From: Desulfomonilaceae bacterium
Lineage (GTDB): Bacteria; Desulfobacterota; Desulfomonilia; Desulfomonilales; Desulfomonilaceae
Reading direction: 5' to 3'
Assembly (NCBI GenBank): GCA_041662605.1
Contig: JBAZSD010000004.1
Coordinates: forward strand, 62,001-126,000
DNA: 64,000 bases
A program made the translations under genes and the position numbers. Under the pieces are notes generated by a model. The model made no database searches and was not told where the DNA came from. It was given only the letters and a program-made list of their open reading frames with translations. Below are positions 8,094 to 17,063 of the stretch, in pieces (position 1 is the first letter of the stretch; every line of letters starts with the position of its first letter).

Positions 8094-9533
8094 ATGTCGT
8101 TTATCAAGGAATTTATTCTTTCAATTAGCATCATCAACCTTATCGATATCGGCTTGATCTCGTTCATTCTCTATTTCGTCGCCATCTGGTTCAAGGGAAC
8201 CAGATCTATGCAGATCCTGGTCACGCTCATAGGAACAGGCATATTCTATTTTCTGGCTACCAAGATGGGGCTGATCCTGACTTCGGTTTTGTTTCAGTAT
8301 ATATGGGCGGCGATCCTAATTGTGCTGGTGATTGTGTTTCAGCCGGAAATCCGGCAGATGTTAGACAGGGCTTCACCGATCAGACACTGGAGAAACAGGC
8401 GTTATCCGGATGCGGATTCAGTTCTGATCGAAGAGATCGCCGACGCCGTCACTGAACTGGCCCGCCAGAAAACCGGCGCTCTCATTGTTTTCCAAAGGCT
8501 TGACGGTCTGGACAATTTAATAGTAAAGGGCAAGGAATTGGATAGCGCCCTGTCGGCGGAATTACTCCAGGCCATTTTTCAAAAGAATTCTCCGCTCCAT
8601 GATGGGGCGGCTTTAATATATAGGGATCGTATCAAGGCAGCGGCCTGCATCCTGCCATTGTCCCGCGCCGAGGATCTGAGCGCGAAATATGGGACCAGGC
8701 ATCGTGCGGCAATTGGAATTTGTGAGAGGTCAGACGCGATTTGTGTCGTCATATCGGAGGAACGAGGAGAAGTTTCTCTTGTAGATGGGACCCAAATCAC
8801 GCATTTCAAGAAGAGGAGCGAGTTCACTGAGGCCATTGATAAAAGCCTTTCGAATCACCGTGGCGCGGCAGGGGAGCATTCTCCCCGAACATGGCGATCC
8901 ATATTCTCTTCCAACTGGCGTCTGAAGCTGCTTTCGGTAGCTACGTCCATATTTCTCTGGTTCCTCATAGTGGGTCCTCAACGCTCGGAAATCGGGATTT
9001 CCGTCCCGATTCAGTATACCAATCTTCCGTCTTCCATGGAAATTGTGGGACCCTGGATGGACAGGATAGATGTTCGCGTGAGAGGATCATCGTCCGGCCT
9101 GGAAAGCTTGAATCCCGGCGTTGTTAGGGCTGTGGTCGATCTCAGCAAGGTTACGCCCGGCCTGAATTTTTTTAGAATGACTCCAAACAGTCTCCAGGTT
9201 CCTCCCGGCATAACAATCGCCCAGATCAGGCCGTCAGATCTTCAACTCAACATTGAAGCGGCTTCTGTTAAGGTTTTTAAAGTTGTGCCGACAATTATCG
9301 GGGTCTTGCCGGAGAAGAGCAAAATAGTGGTGTCTCCTCCTGATGTCCGTGTCAGAGCTTCACAGGGAGACCTTAAAAAGCTTGTGTCCGTCACTACTGA
9401 TCCGGTTAACATCTCCGAACTGGCCTTGAAGCAGCAAATGAAAGTTCCTGTCGCTATCAAACCAGATGGACTGAGAATCGATTCAATTGAGCCTATTCAG
9501 GTAACAGTAATCTTCGAGACGGAAAAACCTTGA
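8094..9533 (+). CDS. cdaA: Diadenylate cyclase CdaA fused to YbbR domains
   Basis: 479 residues. Residues 1-95 hold three membrane helices, as in CdaA/DacA. The DAC catalytic domain follows with the two hallmark motifs HDGA (D170-G-A) and RHR (202-204), so it should make c-di-AMP from two ATP. A fourth hydrophobic helix near 275-295 (LSVATSIFLWFLIVGP) leads to an exported-side region of about 185 residues with YbbR-like repeats (VRVRGSS..., PPGI, PIQVTV). In Firmicutes the YbbR protein CdaR is a separate regulator encoded next to cdaA; here both parts are one polypeptide. The stop overlaps the next gene (TTGA). Confidence 0.9.
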   Translation: MSFIKEFILSISIINLIDIGLISFILYFVAIWFKGTRSMQILVTLIGTGIFYFLATKMGLILTSVLFQYIWAAILIVLVIVFQPEIRQMLDRASPIRHWRNRRYPDADSVLIEEIADAVTELARQKTGALIVFQRLDGLDNLIVKGKELDSALSAELLQAIFQKNSPLHDGAALIYRDRIKAAACILPLSRAEDLSAKYGTRHRAAIGICERSDAICVVISEERGEVSLVDGTQITHFKKRSEFTEAIDKSLSNHRGAAGEHSPRTWRSIFSSNWRLKLLSVATSIFLWFLIVGPQRSEIGISVPIQYTNLPSSMEIVGPWMDRIDVRVRGSSSGLESLNPGVVRAVVDLSKVTPGLNFFRMTPNSLQVPPGITIAQIRPSDLQLNIEAASVKVFKVVPTIIGVLPEKSKIVVSPPDVRVRASQGDLKKLVSVTTDPVNISELALKQQMKVPVAIKPDGLRIDSIEPIQVTVIFETEKP

Positions 9534-11014
9534 AAGACGCTGATTATTCATCAACAAACTTTAGGTCAAGCCTGGTTCATCCCTTGAATACCGTGGTCCA
9601 CTCCGCGCTTGAAACTGTCGAAGCCTTTACTGTGGCGCTGTATCTGAAATCCAGTATTGACAGGGCGTTTCGTTTAATTTCCCACAAGACTCTCAGCAAG
9701 CATTTCACCTGGGACATCCCGTTACTTCCGGAAAAGAGCCGAATAGTCGGTTTGGCGAGGAAAGGCTCTATCAGTCACGAGACTCACGCAAGCGTTCCCC
9801 CATTGGTCCAGGAGATCTATTCAAGACCTGAACCGGTTCTCGCAATGCTGATAGCGCCGATTGCGGACAGCGCATTACTCATCGTCGACACCACGGAATC
9901 TCCCGCCTTTCAGCCAAGCCAAATCAAATTTGTTCAGGGTCTTGCCAGAACCATAGAGGGGATTCTTGGCCTTGTGAATTCATCAGAAGGTGTGGAAACA
10001 TCACGATCCGAGTTTTCCTCAATTGCCGAACTTCTTAATGAGTACCGCCTGGCGCCGAATATTTCCGACACCTTTTTTGATGGCATGGTGTCGAATCTGG
10101 TCAATAAAGGCAGATTCGATGGGGCGCTAATAGCCACGGTCTCAATCTCAACTATGATGTGTCGTATTCGTTCGGTTACGGGTTTCTCCAAATCCCTGAA
10201 TAAGGGGCGCATTATCAAAATTAGGCCGGGTTGGGCGAAATGGGCCATCGAGAACCTTCAATCGGTTGTAATGGGCAGTCCCAAATCCGGCGAGGCGTTC
10301 ATACCGATCTTTCACACGGGAGAAGCGTTAGGCTTTCCTGTCAAGAGCGCTGTAATAGTCCCCTGGACTAGGGATCAGGGAGTTGATGGGTTCCTGCTTC
10401 TGGCGGCCCGGAAAGAGGATCCTTCGCTCGACAAGGACAGGGGAGTATGGGAGTTCCTGGGGTCAGTCCTGGCCATAGTGAGAAGAAACATTGTTAATGA
10501 GAAGTTACTTAAGGCGGTCCGTTTGTACGATGGGGAATCCGGCCTAATGAACGAGAGTTTTTTCAGGGCGCAAACCCTGATAAAATTGTCACAGCTTTCA
10601 GGGGAACGCTCCTCTTGTCTGTTGATCCTGGTTCAAATTGAAAATATGGACTCGATTTACCTTGAGCACGACATTTCAAGAATCAAACGCTTTCTGACTA
10701 TTTTCACGGAGAAACTTCTCAATCTGAGCAAGCGTAAATCCCTGGCCGGCAAATTCAGGACAGGCGGCTTCGGCGCTTTCATTGAAAATGTTCCGCTGGA
10801 TGAGGCCACTGAGATAATCCACAGGGTTCAGGGCCTTTTCAGTTCTGAAAGCACCCACGTTGACGGAATTGAAATATCTCATTCCGTAAAAATCGGCTGG
10901 AGCCATTTTCCCACTGAGTGCAAGAGCTTCGAAGAGTTGTGGCGACAGACGCTTGCAAGGTTGTCCAAGAGCAAGCCGTTTACAAGGCAGGCCCAGGGTT
11001 GGACTAACCTGTAG
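9530..11014 (+). CDS. GAF-like protein with degenerate GGDEF domain
   Basis: 494 residues, start TTG at 9530 overlapping the cdaA stop, so translation is probably coupled. The first half looks like one or two sensory GAF-like regions (PLLPEKSRIVGLARKG; PWTRDQGVDGFLLLAA). The last 170 residues have GGDEF topology: DGESGLMNESFF, ILVQIEN, and FRTGGFGAFIEN in place of RxGGDEF. The metal-binding and catalytic D/E are lost, so no c-di-GMP synthesis is expected; it could bind nucleotide or serve as a regulatory partner of the cyclase. Assignment of the N-terminal domains is tentative. Confidence 0.7.
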   Translation: MKDADYSSTNFRSSLVHPLNTVVHSALETVEAFTVALYLKSSIDRAFRLISHKTLSKHFTWDIPLLPEKSRIVGLARKGSISHETHASVPPLVQEIYSRPEPVLAMLIAPIADSALLIVDTTESPAFQPSQIKFVQGLARTIEGILGLVNSSEGVETSRSEFSSIAELLNEYRLAPNISDTFFDGMVSNLVNKGRFDGALIATVSISTMMCRIRSVTGFSKSLNKGRIIKIRPGWAKWAIENLQSVVMGSPKSGEAFIPIFHTGEALGFPVKSAVIVPWTRDQGVDGFLLLAARKEDPSLDKDRGVWEFLGSVLAIVRRNIVNEKLLKAVRLYDGESGLMNESFFRAQTLIKLSQLSGERSSCLLILVQIENMDSIYLEHDISRIKRFLTIFTEKLLNLSKRKSLAGKFRTGGFGAFIENVPLDEATEIIHRVQGLFSSESTHVDGIEISHSVKIGWSHFPTECKSFEELWRQTLARLSKSKPFTRQAQGWTNL

Positions 11015-11109
11015 ATTGAGAATAGGCGGATTCAGTTTTTTGCGTTCCCATTAGACGCCCTGACCGAAATTCGCAACACAGCGACATCTTTTGAGACAAG
11101 GACAATATT

Positions 11110-11853
11110 ATGGCTGAGACAACATTGCCAATGCTTACTATTGATGACCCATGGAAAGAATTACGGAAACAGTGTTTTGGAAATGTTGAGCCCGAAGTCA
11201 CGCTCGAAGCGGTGACAGCGCCGCTTGACGCCTTTGGGAGGCTCGAAGAAACACGGGATTTGTGGACCAGAATTGAGACTCTTCCGGCGTGGTCGGCGGC
11301 TATCAGTTATGGAAGCAGGGAAAAGATGGCTGACGATCCGGATCGAAAAAGGGCGCTAAACAAGAAATTAATAAGCCTTGGTCATTTGACGCCGATTGAG
11401 TCAGTCCAGTTCAACTTTCACGTGTCGGGAATTTCCAAAGCGTGTGGGGCTCAAATCTCCCGCCACAGGATCGGCCAGGGTCACGTGAGTTCCAGCAGAA
11501 GATTCCAGGCCCAGGGAATTTCGTTTGTTTATCCCATTCTGAACTACATTACGGAAGAAGAGATTGTCAGAGACGCTCTGAGGCGCCTAAGCGAGGCCAA
11601 CGAGAAAGCGTTCGAAGTATACGAGAATCTCCGGGATTCCAGTAAATTGCGCAAGGAAGACGCACGGAGGGCCATACCTGTGGCTTCATCCCAGGAAAGG
11701 ATCTGGTGGATTAACGCTCGGGCGCTTCGCGATTTTCTCCGACTCAGACTCCCAAAAGACGCCGAGTGGGAAGTCAGAAGAATCGCTGTAAGGCTTTACA
11801 ACCTGGTGACGGGGGTCGCCCCTTCCCTCTTCGAGGATGTGGTCGTCAAATAG
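11110..11853 (+). CDS. thyX: Flavin-dependent thymidylate synthase
   Basis: 247 residues. The ThyX signature RHRx7S is seen as RHRIGQGHVSSS at about 118-129, followed by SRRFQAQGISFVYP. The preceding LGHLTPIESVQFNFHVSGIS matches the FAD/dUMP-binding region (normally SHxSxxEHxxF), here TPIE in place of the usual HxSxxEH, a mild departure. Makes dTMP from dUMP with methylene-THF and NADPH/FAD. ATG start. Its last 58 bases overlap the convergent cobK gene. Confidence 0.9.
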   Translation: MAETTLPMLTIDDPWKELRKQCFGNVEPEVTLEAVTAPLDAFGRLEETRDLWTRIETLPAWSAAISYGSREKMADDPDRKRALNKKLISLGHLTPIESVQFNFHVSGISKACGAQISRHRIGQGHVSSSRRFQAQGISFVYPILNYITEEEIVRDALRRLSEANEKAFEVYENLRDSSKLRKEDARRAIPVASSQERIWWINARALRDFLRLRLPKDAEWEVRRIAVRLYNLVTGVAPSLFEDVVVK

Positions 11854-12602
11854 CTCTTGACCGCTCCGACCATTTCGGGAGCGTCGCTGAACGACTCCAG
11901 TTCCTCATGATCCGGCCTCCTAACTACTATCAATTTACATCCCCGGCTTTGCGCGGCTCGAACCTTTTCCTCAACCCCGCCGCGCGAACCGCTGTCCTTA
12001 GTCACCACCGTTCTCACGCCGAATTCCTTGATGACGCGAATATTATCCTCGTAAGAAAACGGGCCTTGACCAAGGATCATGTCTCCCGGCGCTATTCCAT
12101 TATCGGCCAGCGTTTTTATGGATTCAGGGTTAGGGAGCGCCCTTACCACCAATCTTACGCTTGTTTCACTTTGGATCCATGCGTAAAGACTTATATTTCT
12201 GACGCCTATCGTCAGCAGAATCGGACCTCCCGCTGCCAAAGCCTTTGTTGCGGCGTCCTGGTGGCTATCCGCGAAAATTATGTCAGGACCTTCCGGGACA
12301 ACTGTATCTCTTGTCAGTCTGAAATATCTTATCCCAAGCCTTCTGGACACCTTTATAGCGTTCCTTGTAACTTCCTCCGCGTACGGATGGGTAGCGTCCA
12401 GCAACGCGATAGATCCACTATTCAGGATCAAGGCCTCCATTCCAGCCTCATCCAGACACCCCCGCCTTACAGTGATCAGTTTGGATTCCGGAAGATCCAC
12501 CGGGATTTCGGTGGCCATTGAAAAAATCAGCGGTAGTCCTTCCTTGATAAGGAGCCTTGAGAGATCTATGGCGTCTGACGTTCCACCCAGGAGTAATATC
12601 AT
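11796..12602 (-). CDS. cobK: Precorrin-6A/cobalt-precorrin-6A reductase
   Basis: 268 residues. N-terminal Rossmann motif LLLGGTSDAIDLSRLL, DATHPYAEEVTRNA, LTIGVRNIS, and a C-terminal VVTKDSGSRGGVEEKVRAA are all CobK/CbiJ hallmarks. It reduces the macrocycle during corrin ring synthesis. Third gene of the minus-strand run cbiB-cbiE-cobK. The C-terminus overlaps the 3' end of thyX on the other strand by 58 bases, which is unusual for two conserved genes; the overlapping tail (TTTSSKREGATPVTRL) is not part of the conserved core. Confidence 0.92.
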   Translation of the reverse strand: MILLLGGTSDAIDLSRLLIKEGLPLIFSMATEIPVDLPESKLITVRRGCLDEAGMEALILNSGSIALLDATHPYAEEVTRNAIKVSRRLGIRYFRLTRDTVVPEGPDIIFADSHQDAATKALAAGGPILLTIGVRNISLYAWIQSETSVRLVVRALPNPESIKTLADNGIAPGDMILGQGPFSYEDNIRVIKEFGVRTVVTKDSGSRGGVEEKVRAAQSRGCKLIVVRRPDHEELESFSDAPEMVGAVKSYLTTTSSKREGATPVTRL

Positions 12603-12670
12603 GTCATTTTTCCGAGTATTCGTTAAGCCGGCTCAACTTTTGCCTATCGTGAGAATCACGGCTTTTGTGA

Positions 12671-13315
12671 TCATTCCAGCAGGTCGGGATGAACCATTAC
12701 AACCACCGACCTGGAACTCACTCGAAGGCCCTCCAGTTTCTCACATGAAACCTCACGGACAGTTTCATCCTCGAGAGTAAGATTTTCAAATACAAAGATC
12801 CTCCTGGGAGCGGGGTACATCTGGAGGAATTCCTGCAGCCATTTCATGGAGCCTAATCTACCAAGCAGGACCGCGATCTTGGGTTCCACGGCCAATGACC
12901 TGCTCAATTCGTCTCCCGGGTCAGCCATGTGGGCGCTTATGATCCTGGCGTCAGCCCAATCGAGGGCAAGCCTTGCAAAAGCTACATGCGCGGAGCTTAT
13001 CCCAGGAACAAACCTGACCTCATCCCTGCCGAATCTCTTTACAATCATTCTGGCAAAACTAAAAAGACCTGGATCCCCGCTGACCAGCACAGCGACCGGA
13101 CCCATGGCTTTGGCTTTTTCAATTTTGTCCAGGGCCGCATTCATCTCAGAACCCATGACCAATCTTTCGGCGCATGAATCCGGAAATAATCCCAGCAGCC
13201 TTTCGGTCCCAACTATTGTTGTAGCCCTTTTTACCGTAGAACCGGCTGCGCCTGAGATATAGTCCGGTGAACCCGGACCACAACCAACCACCATTATTTT
13301 CGGGAGTTCCGCCAT
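12671..13315 (-). CDS. cbiE: Precorrin-6Y C5,15-methyltransferase, CbiE subunit
   Basis: 214 residues of the tetrapyrrole methylase fold: VVGCGPGSPDYISGAA at the N-terminus (SAM/substrate loop), VLVSGDPGLFSFARMI near 95, VPGISSAHVAFARLALDWADARIISAH near 120 and ENLTLEDE near 180. Methylates C5 of precorrin/cobalt-precorrin-7. The decarboxylating partner CbiT is not fused and is not adjacent, so it must be elsewhere. Sits between cbiB and cobK. Confidence 0.9.
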   Translation of the reverse strand: MAELPKIMVVGCGPGSPDYISGAAGSTVKRATTIVGTERLLGLFPDSCAERLVMGSEMNAALDKIEKAKAMGPVAVLVSGDPGLFSFARMIVKRFGRDEVRFVPGISSAHVAFARLALDWADARIISAHMADPGDELSRSLAVEPKIAVLLGRLGSMKWLQEFLQMYPAPRRIFVFENLTLEDETVREVSCEKLEGLRVSSRSVVVMVHPDLLE

Positions 13316-13373
13316 AAGTCTCCATGGTGGGCGCCATCACTGAGTCCCGGTTTTCTGACCGGAACTGATCGCC

Positions 13374-14339
13374 TTATATATAGCCCCATAGTAATCTTGC
13401 TATTGTCCATAATGCTACGAATGAGACAAACGATACGATGGTTGTCGCGTTCATCAGTTTGACACTTTTTCCAATACTTTCGGAATTGATCTCGGAAACC
13501 GGGTCTCCAATGAATGGCTTTTCATGCGCCACCCCCTGATAAGAGCTGGTACCCCCCAGCCTAAGCCCCATAGCCCCTGCGAAGGCCGCTTCAGTATGCC
13601 CCGAATTGGGACTGGCATGTTTCAACCGATCGCGTTTAAATATTCTAAATGAGTCCTGGCTTCGCATACCCAGGATCCATGCCGCTATTGGTACGAGAAA
13701 ACCGGTAAGTCTGCTGGGCGCGAACGCGGCAGCGTCGTCCAGTCTTGCTGAGGCCCACCCGAATTGTCCGTACCGTTCATTCTTGTATCCAAAAGTGGAA
13801 TCCAGGGTACTGACCGCTTTGTATACTATAACACCCACAGGCCCGGCCAGAGCGCCGTAAAACAAAGGAGCGGTTACACCATCGACGCAGTTTTCCGCCA
13901 CACTTTCTACAGTCGCTCTCACGACGCCCTCTTTATCAAGATTTCCGGTATCCCGGCCGCAAATCATTCCAACCCTTTGTCTGGCCAGTTGAAGATTTGA
14001 CGTATCAAGGGCCATCTGAATTTCTCGGGCGTGCTTTGCGAGATCGTGGGCCGCGATGCCCGTGTACATTATAAAAATTGAAACAGCGCCCCCCAGCCAG
14101 GGGGTAAGCCAGTCCGCGACGTATATACACGCGTATGTTATAAAACCTGATGACGCCACGATGATCGTCGCTGTCAACACGCCCGCGACTCGTTCGTTCC
14201 TGATGGACATCCTGGCTCTATGCTCAACAGCCGAGGCAGCGGTGCCTATGAGGCGCACCGGATGCGGCCACCATCTCGGATCACCGATCAGGGAATCCAG
14301 AACAATCGCGGCGAGCAATTGAATCTCTTGTGCGAGCAT
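13374..14339 (-). CDS. cbiB: Adenosylcobinamide-phosphate synthase CbiB
   Basis: 321 residues, membrane protein. Motifs: DSLIGDPRWWPHPVRLIG at the N-terminus, GRDTGNLDKEGVVRATVESVAENCVDGVTAPLFY at 128-160, KAVSTLDSTFGYKNERY, LDDAAAFAPSRL and PNSGHTEAAFAGAMGLRLGG. Attaches aminopropanol (or its phosphate) to adenosylcobyric acid at the membrane. Full length. First gene of the three-gene cobamide run on the minus strand; cobS and cbiR, which act later, are at 30.2 kb. Confidence 0.93.
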   Translation of the reverse strand: MLAQEIQLLAAIVLDSLIGDPRWWPHPVRLIGTAASAVEHRARMSIRNERVAGVLTATIIVASSGFITYACIYVADWLTPWLGGAVSIFIMYTGIAAHDLAKHAREIQMALDTSNLQLARQRVGMICGRDTGNLDKEGVVRATVESVAENCVDGVTAPLFYGALAGPVGVIVYKAVSTLDSTFGYKNERYGQFGWASARLDDAAAFAPSRLTGFLVPIAAWILGMRSQDSFRIFKRDRLKHASPNSGHTEAAFAGAMGLRLGGTSSYQGVAHEKPFIGDPVSEINSESIGKSVKLMNATTIVSFVSFVALWTIARLLWGYI

Positions 14340-14466
14340 TTTTCTCAGATCCTGTTTCTTGTGGGCTCACGGGGCCAACAGCCATTACCTATGAAAGTGA
14401 GGCAAATTCATGGAATAGCGTTATTATTACTCGACTCGACGCAGGTTTAGCAATATTATCTCGCTC

Positions 14467-15645
14467 TTGAGGTTATGGGTAGACATGGATCAAGACCACA
14501 CAGCCTCTGAATCCGGAGACTTAATTGTGAACTTTGAAGCCCTGGAAAAAATTATCAACGGCTCAGCTTCCAAAAGATGGTCAAAAAACCTGAATGGAGG
14601 GATCGACAGGCTTGGCAGGGCCATCGAGGCGTTCCGTGGGGTATCCGGTACAGAACTTGCCGTAGACATGGGGACAAGCAATACCAGACTCCATTTAAGA
14701 GGCAGAGGAATCATCAGTGATGAACCGTCGTTGTTCGCGACCGATCCCGCAGTTGAGAAACCCGTAGCGGCCGGATCTAAAGCCAGATCGCTGATAGGGA
14801 GGTCTCCTCATTATGTTTCGCTTCACAAGCCGGTAAACGAAGGGGCGATTTCAGACTCCGAATCAGCAGGCTTAATGTTAAGGCTGTTCATCGAAAATTC
14901 ATGGAAAACAAATTCCTCTCGCTGGCTACGAATGGCGTTATCCTCTTCAATTTGCGCAACCAAACTTGAGCGCAGGGCCCTGGTGGAAGCCGCGACAAAA
15001 GCTGGAGCAAATAAAGTGTTTCTGGCTTCATCTATTATGGCCGCAGCGATTGGATCCGGTTACAAAATCGATTCTCCCCGGGCCCAGATGCTGATCCTGA
15101 TCGGGGGTGGCGTTACCGAGTTGGGCATAGTCGCTCTGGGGCATGTCATTTATTCCGACTCCACGCGCATCGGTGGGGAGACTCTGGATTCTGCCATTTG
15201 TGATTATTTGCTTCGCCGTTACAATCTTGAGATCACCATGGAATTGGCGGAAGACATCAAAAAGAAACTTGGGTACGTTGAGGCTCCGGTTCCTGAAGAG
15301 AAGATGAGAATCACAGGCAGAGAGGCCGGAAAAGGCGGTATCAAGAGCCTCGATATATCGTCCTCTGAAATATCAATGGCTATTGACGAACCGATAAATT
15401 CTATTGTTGAGATGATTCAGGAAGCTATGGAAAATTCCTCTCCCGCCGTATTGTCCGACCTGGAACATTTTCCAATCGTGCTATCCGGCGGTTCGTCCAG
15501 GTTACCAGGGTTACCGGAACTGATTTCCAAAATGACCGGATTTCGGGTTATCATCGGCGCCAATCCGATCCATGGTGTTGTGAGGGGACTCTCCATCATA
15601 AGAGATAATCCGAAGGAATACGCCTACCTTTTGAGTCAGGCTTGA
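14467..15645 (+). CDS. MreB-like actin-fold protein with N-terminal extension
   Basis: 392 residues. After about 65 non-conserved residues the MreB phosphate-1 motif appears (LAVDMGTSNTRLHLRGRG), with GGGVTELGIVALGHVIYSDSTRIGGETLD (phosphate-2), the ITMELAEDIKKKLGYV segment and LSGGSSRLPGLPELI (adenosine motif). True MreB starts almost at the ATPase core and reads GGGT-E-; here GGGVTE. So this is a divergent MreB paralogue rather than the cell-shape MreB, which is normally next to mreC/mreD (absent here). TTG 14467 is the longest start; ATG 14485 (MDQDHTASES) has GGG 5 bases upstream and may be the real one. Confidence 0.8.
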   Translation: MRLWVDMDQDHTASESGDLIVNFEALEKIINGSASKRWSKNLNGGIDRLGRAIEAFRGVSGTELAVDMGTSNTRLHLRGRGIISDEPSLFATDPAVEKPVAAGSKARSLIGRSPHYVSLHKPVNEGAISDSESAGLMLRLFIENSWKTNSSRWLRMALSSSICATKLERRALVEAATKAGANKVFLASSIMAAAIGSGYKIDSPRAQMLILIGGGVTELGIVALGHVIYSDSTRIGGETLDSAICDYLLRRYNLEITMELAEDIKKKLGYVEAPVPEEKMRITGREAGKGGIKSLDISSSEISMAIDEPINSIVEMIQEAMENSSPAVLSDLEHFPIVLSGGSSRLPGLPELISKMTGFRVIIGANPIHGVVRGLSIIRDNPKEYAYLLSQA

Positions 15646-15708
15646 AATTAGACGTAGATGTTTCTATGATTTGAAATCACATATCGCAACCCGGTTTTTC
15701 AAGGAAAC

Positions 15709-16179
15709 ATGTCCAAAGAGATTTTCCATCCAAACCTGGATGTTATGGATCGAGCGCTTCTTAACCAGGCGCAATCAAACTTCCCGGTTCAATCCCATCC
15801 GTATCGGGTTCTTGGCGAACGCCTGGGCATTTCCGAAGAGGAAGTCCTGGCAAGAATAGCCAAACTTAGGCAGGACGGAATAATCAGGCGAATAGGAGCT
15901 TCCATCAACTCCCGCGGATTGGGATTCGTCAGCACCCTGGTTTGCGCTAAAGCTCCGGTTGAACGCCTCGAGGATTTCGTGGCCATTATTAATTCATACC
16001 CGGGAGTGACTCACAACTATCTTAGAAAGCACGATTACAATATCTGGTTCACTTTGATCGCTGAGTCTGAGACTGTAAAACTGCAAATCATACGCGACAT
16101 GTCTGAAAAAACCGGTGTTGAACTCTTCGAATTCCCGGCGAAAAAGATATTCAAAATTCGCGTTGACTTTAAATTCTAG
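15709..16179 (+). CDS. Siroheme decarboxylase subunit, AhbA/AhbB type
   Basis: 156 residues with an Lrp/AsnC-like fold: N-terminal HTH-like part (LGERLGISEEEVLARIAKLRQDGIIRRIGA) and a ferredoxin-like domain with PGVTHNYLRKHDYNIWFTLIAES. The HNY..R..DYN.WF pattern is that of AhbA/AhbB, which decarboxylate siroheme to 12,18-didecarboxysiroheme in the alternative haem route of sulfate reducers and archaea. Only one subunit is present here; the partner and AhbC/D are not in the window. It could be misread as an AsnC regulator, but the arginine/histidine pattern argues for the enzyme. Confidence 0.85.
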   Translation: MSKEIFHPNLDVMDRALLNQAQSNFPVQSHPYRVLGERLGISEEEVLARIAKLRQDGIIRRIGASINSRGLGFVSTLVCAKAPVERLEDFVAIINSYPGVTHNYLRKHDYNIWFTLIAESETVKLQIIRDMSEKTGVELFEFPAKKIFKIRVDFKF

Positions 16180-16193
16180 GTGGGGACAAAGAA

Positions 16194-16505
16194 ATGCTAG
16201 CTGAAATTAGTGTATTCCCTTTAGATAAGGGGTCAAAAGGCCTTAGTTTTTACGTGGCTCAATCCATGAGAATAATCGAGGACAGCGGTCTTGATTTTGA
16301 AATCCACGCTTTGGGAACCCTTATAGAAGGGCCTTCAGACAAGGTCTTCGAAGTCATACGCAAATGTCATGAAAACATCGTAGATCAATCGGACAGAGTG
16401 GTAACCTATGTCAAAATCGACGACAGAAAAGGCGCCACCGGACGAATAGCAGGAAAGATCAAATCGGTTGAAGAACAGCTCGGAAAGGAGCTGCCAAAGG
16501 GTTAG
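16194..16505 (+). CDS. MTH1187/YkoF-like thiamine-binding protein
   Basis: 103 residues. Starts LAEISVFPLDKGSKGLSFYVAQSMRIIEDSG and continues HALGTLIEGPSDKVFEVIRKCHE and RVVTYVKIDDRKG, the pattern of the MTH1187 family (COG0011, DUF77), a ferredoxin-like fold that binds thiamine or related small molecules in some members. Starts 14 bases after the siroheme decarboxylase gene, so it is in the same transcript. Confidence 0.85.
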   Translation: MLAEISVFPLDKGSKGLSFYVAQSMRIIEDSGLDFEIHALGTLIEGPSDKVFEVIRKCHENIVDQSDRVVTYVKIDDRKGATGRIAGKIKSVEEQLGKELPKG

Positions 16506-16541
16506 GTCACAAGAAGCCATTGAGGAACAGACGTAGCAAAT

Positions 16542-17063
16542 ATGGATGAGTGTGAAAAACAGTCGAGCGAGATACTTGATGTCGTGGATGAAAATGACCG
16601 TGTAATCGGTCAAGCTACTCGCTCTGATGTTCACAAGAACGACTTGACGCATCGGGCCTCGCATATATTGCTGTTTAATTCCGCAGGCTCCATTTATGTC
16701 CAGAGGAGATCTCCGTCCAAAGATCGACATCCGTCAAAACTGGATTCTTCCGCCGCAGGACATGTTGACAGTGGCGAAACCTATCTTAATTGCGCAATCA
16801 GGGAACTCAAGGAAGAACTGGGGATCGAGGCTATCCTTGTAAAGGTTCTAAAAATCGCAGCATGTCGGGAAACCGACAACGAGCATGTCGAGTTGTTCGA
16901 GATCCATTCCGATGTAGCCCCATCGCCGAATTGGGAGGAAATTACATCAGGGTCTTTTATGACTCCCGCAAATCTTACGGATCTGATGAGAACGGATCCT
17001 GAGGATTTTGTGCCGGTCTTTGTTCTTTTGTGGAGATTGTATTTGAAGATGAAATCCCAATGA
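16542..17063 (+). CDS. Nudix hydrolase, IPP isomerase-like
   Basis: 173 residues. A perfect Nudix box GHVDSGETYLNCAIRELKEELGI near 75-97 (Gx5Ex7REx2EExG). The N-terminus (EILDVVDENDRVIGQATRSDVHKNDLTHRASHILLFN) matches the Idi/YfcD-like Nudix subgroup, which hydrolyse nucleotide or dephospho-CoA type diphosphates. No Cys catalytic motif of IPP isomerase is obvious. Its TGA overlaps the ATG of dtd. Confidence 0.85.
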   Translation: MDECEKQSSEILDVVDENDRVIGQATRSDVHKNDLTHRASHILLFNSAGSIYVQRRSPSKDRHPSKLDSSAAGHVDSGETYLNCAIRELKEELGIEAILVKVLKIAACRETDNEHVELFEIHSDVAPSPNWEEITSGSFMTPANLTDLMRTDPEDFVPVFVLLWRLYLKMKSQ

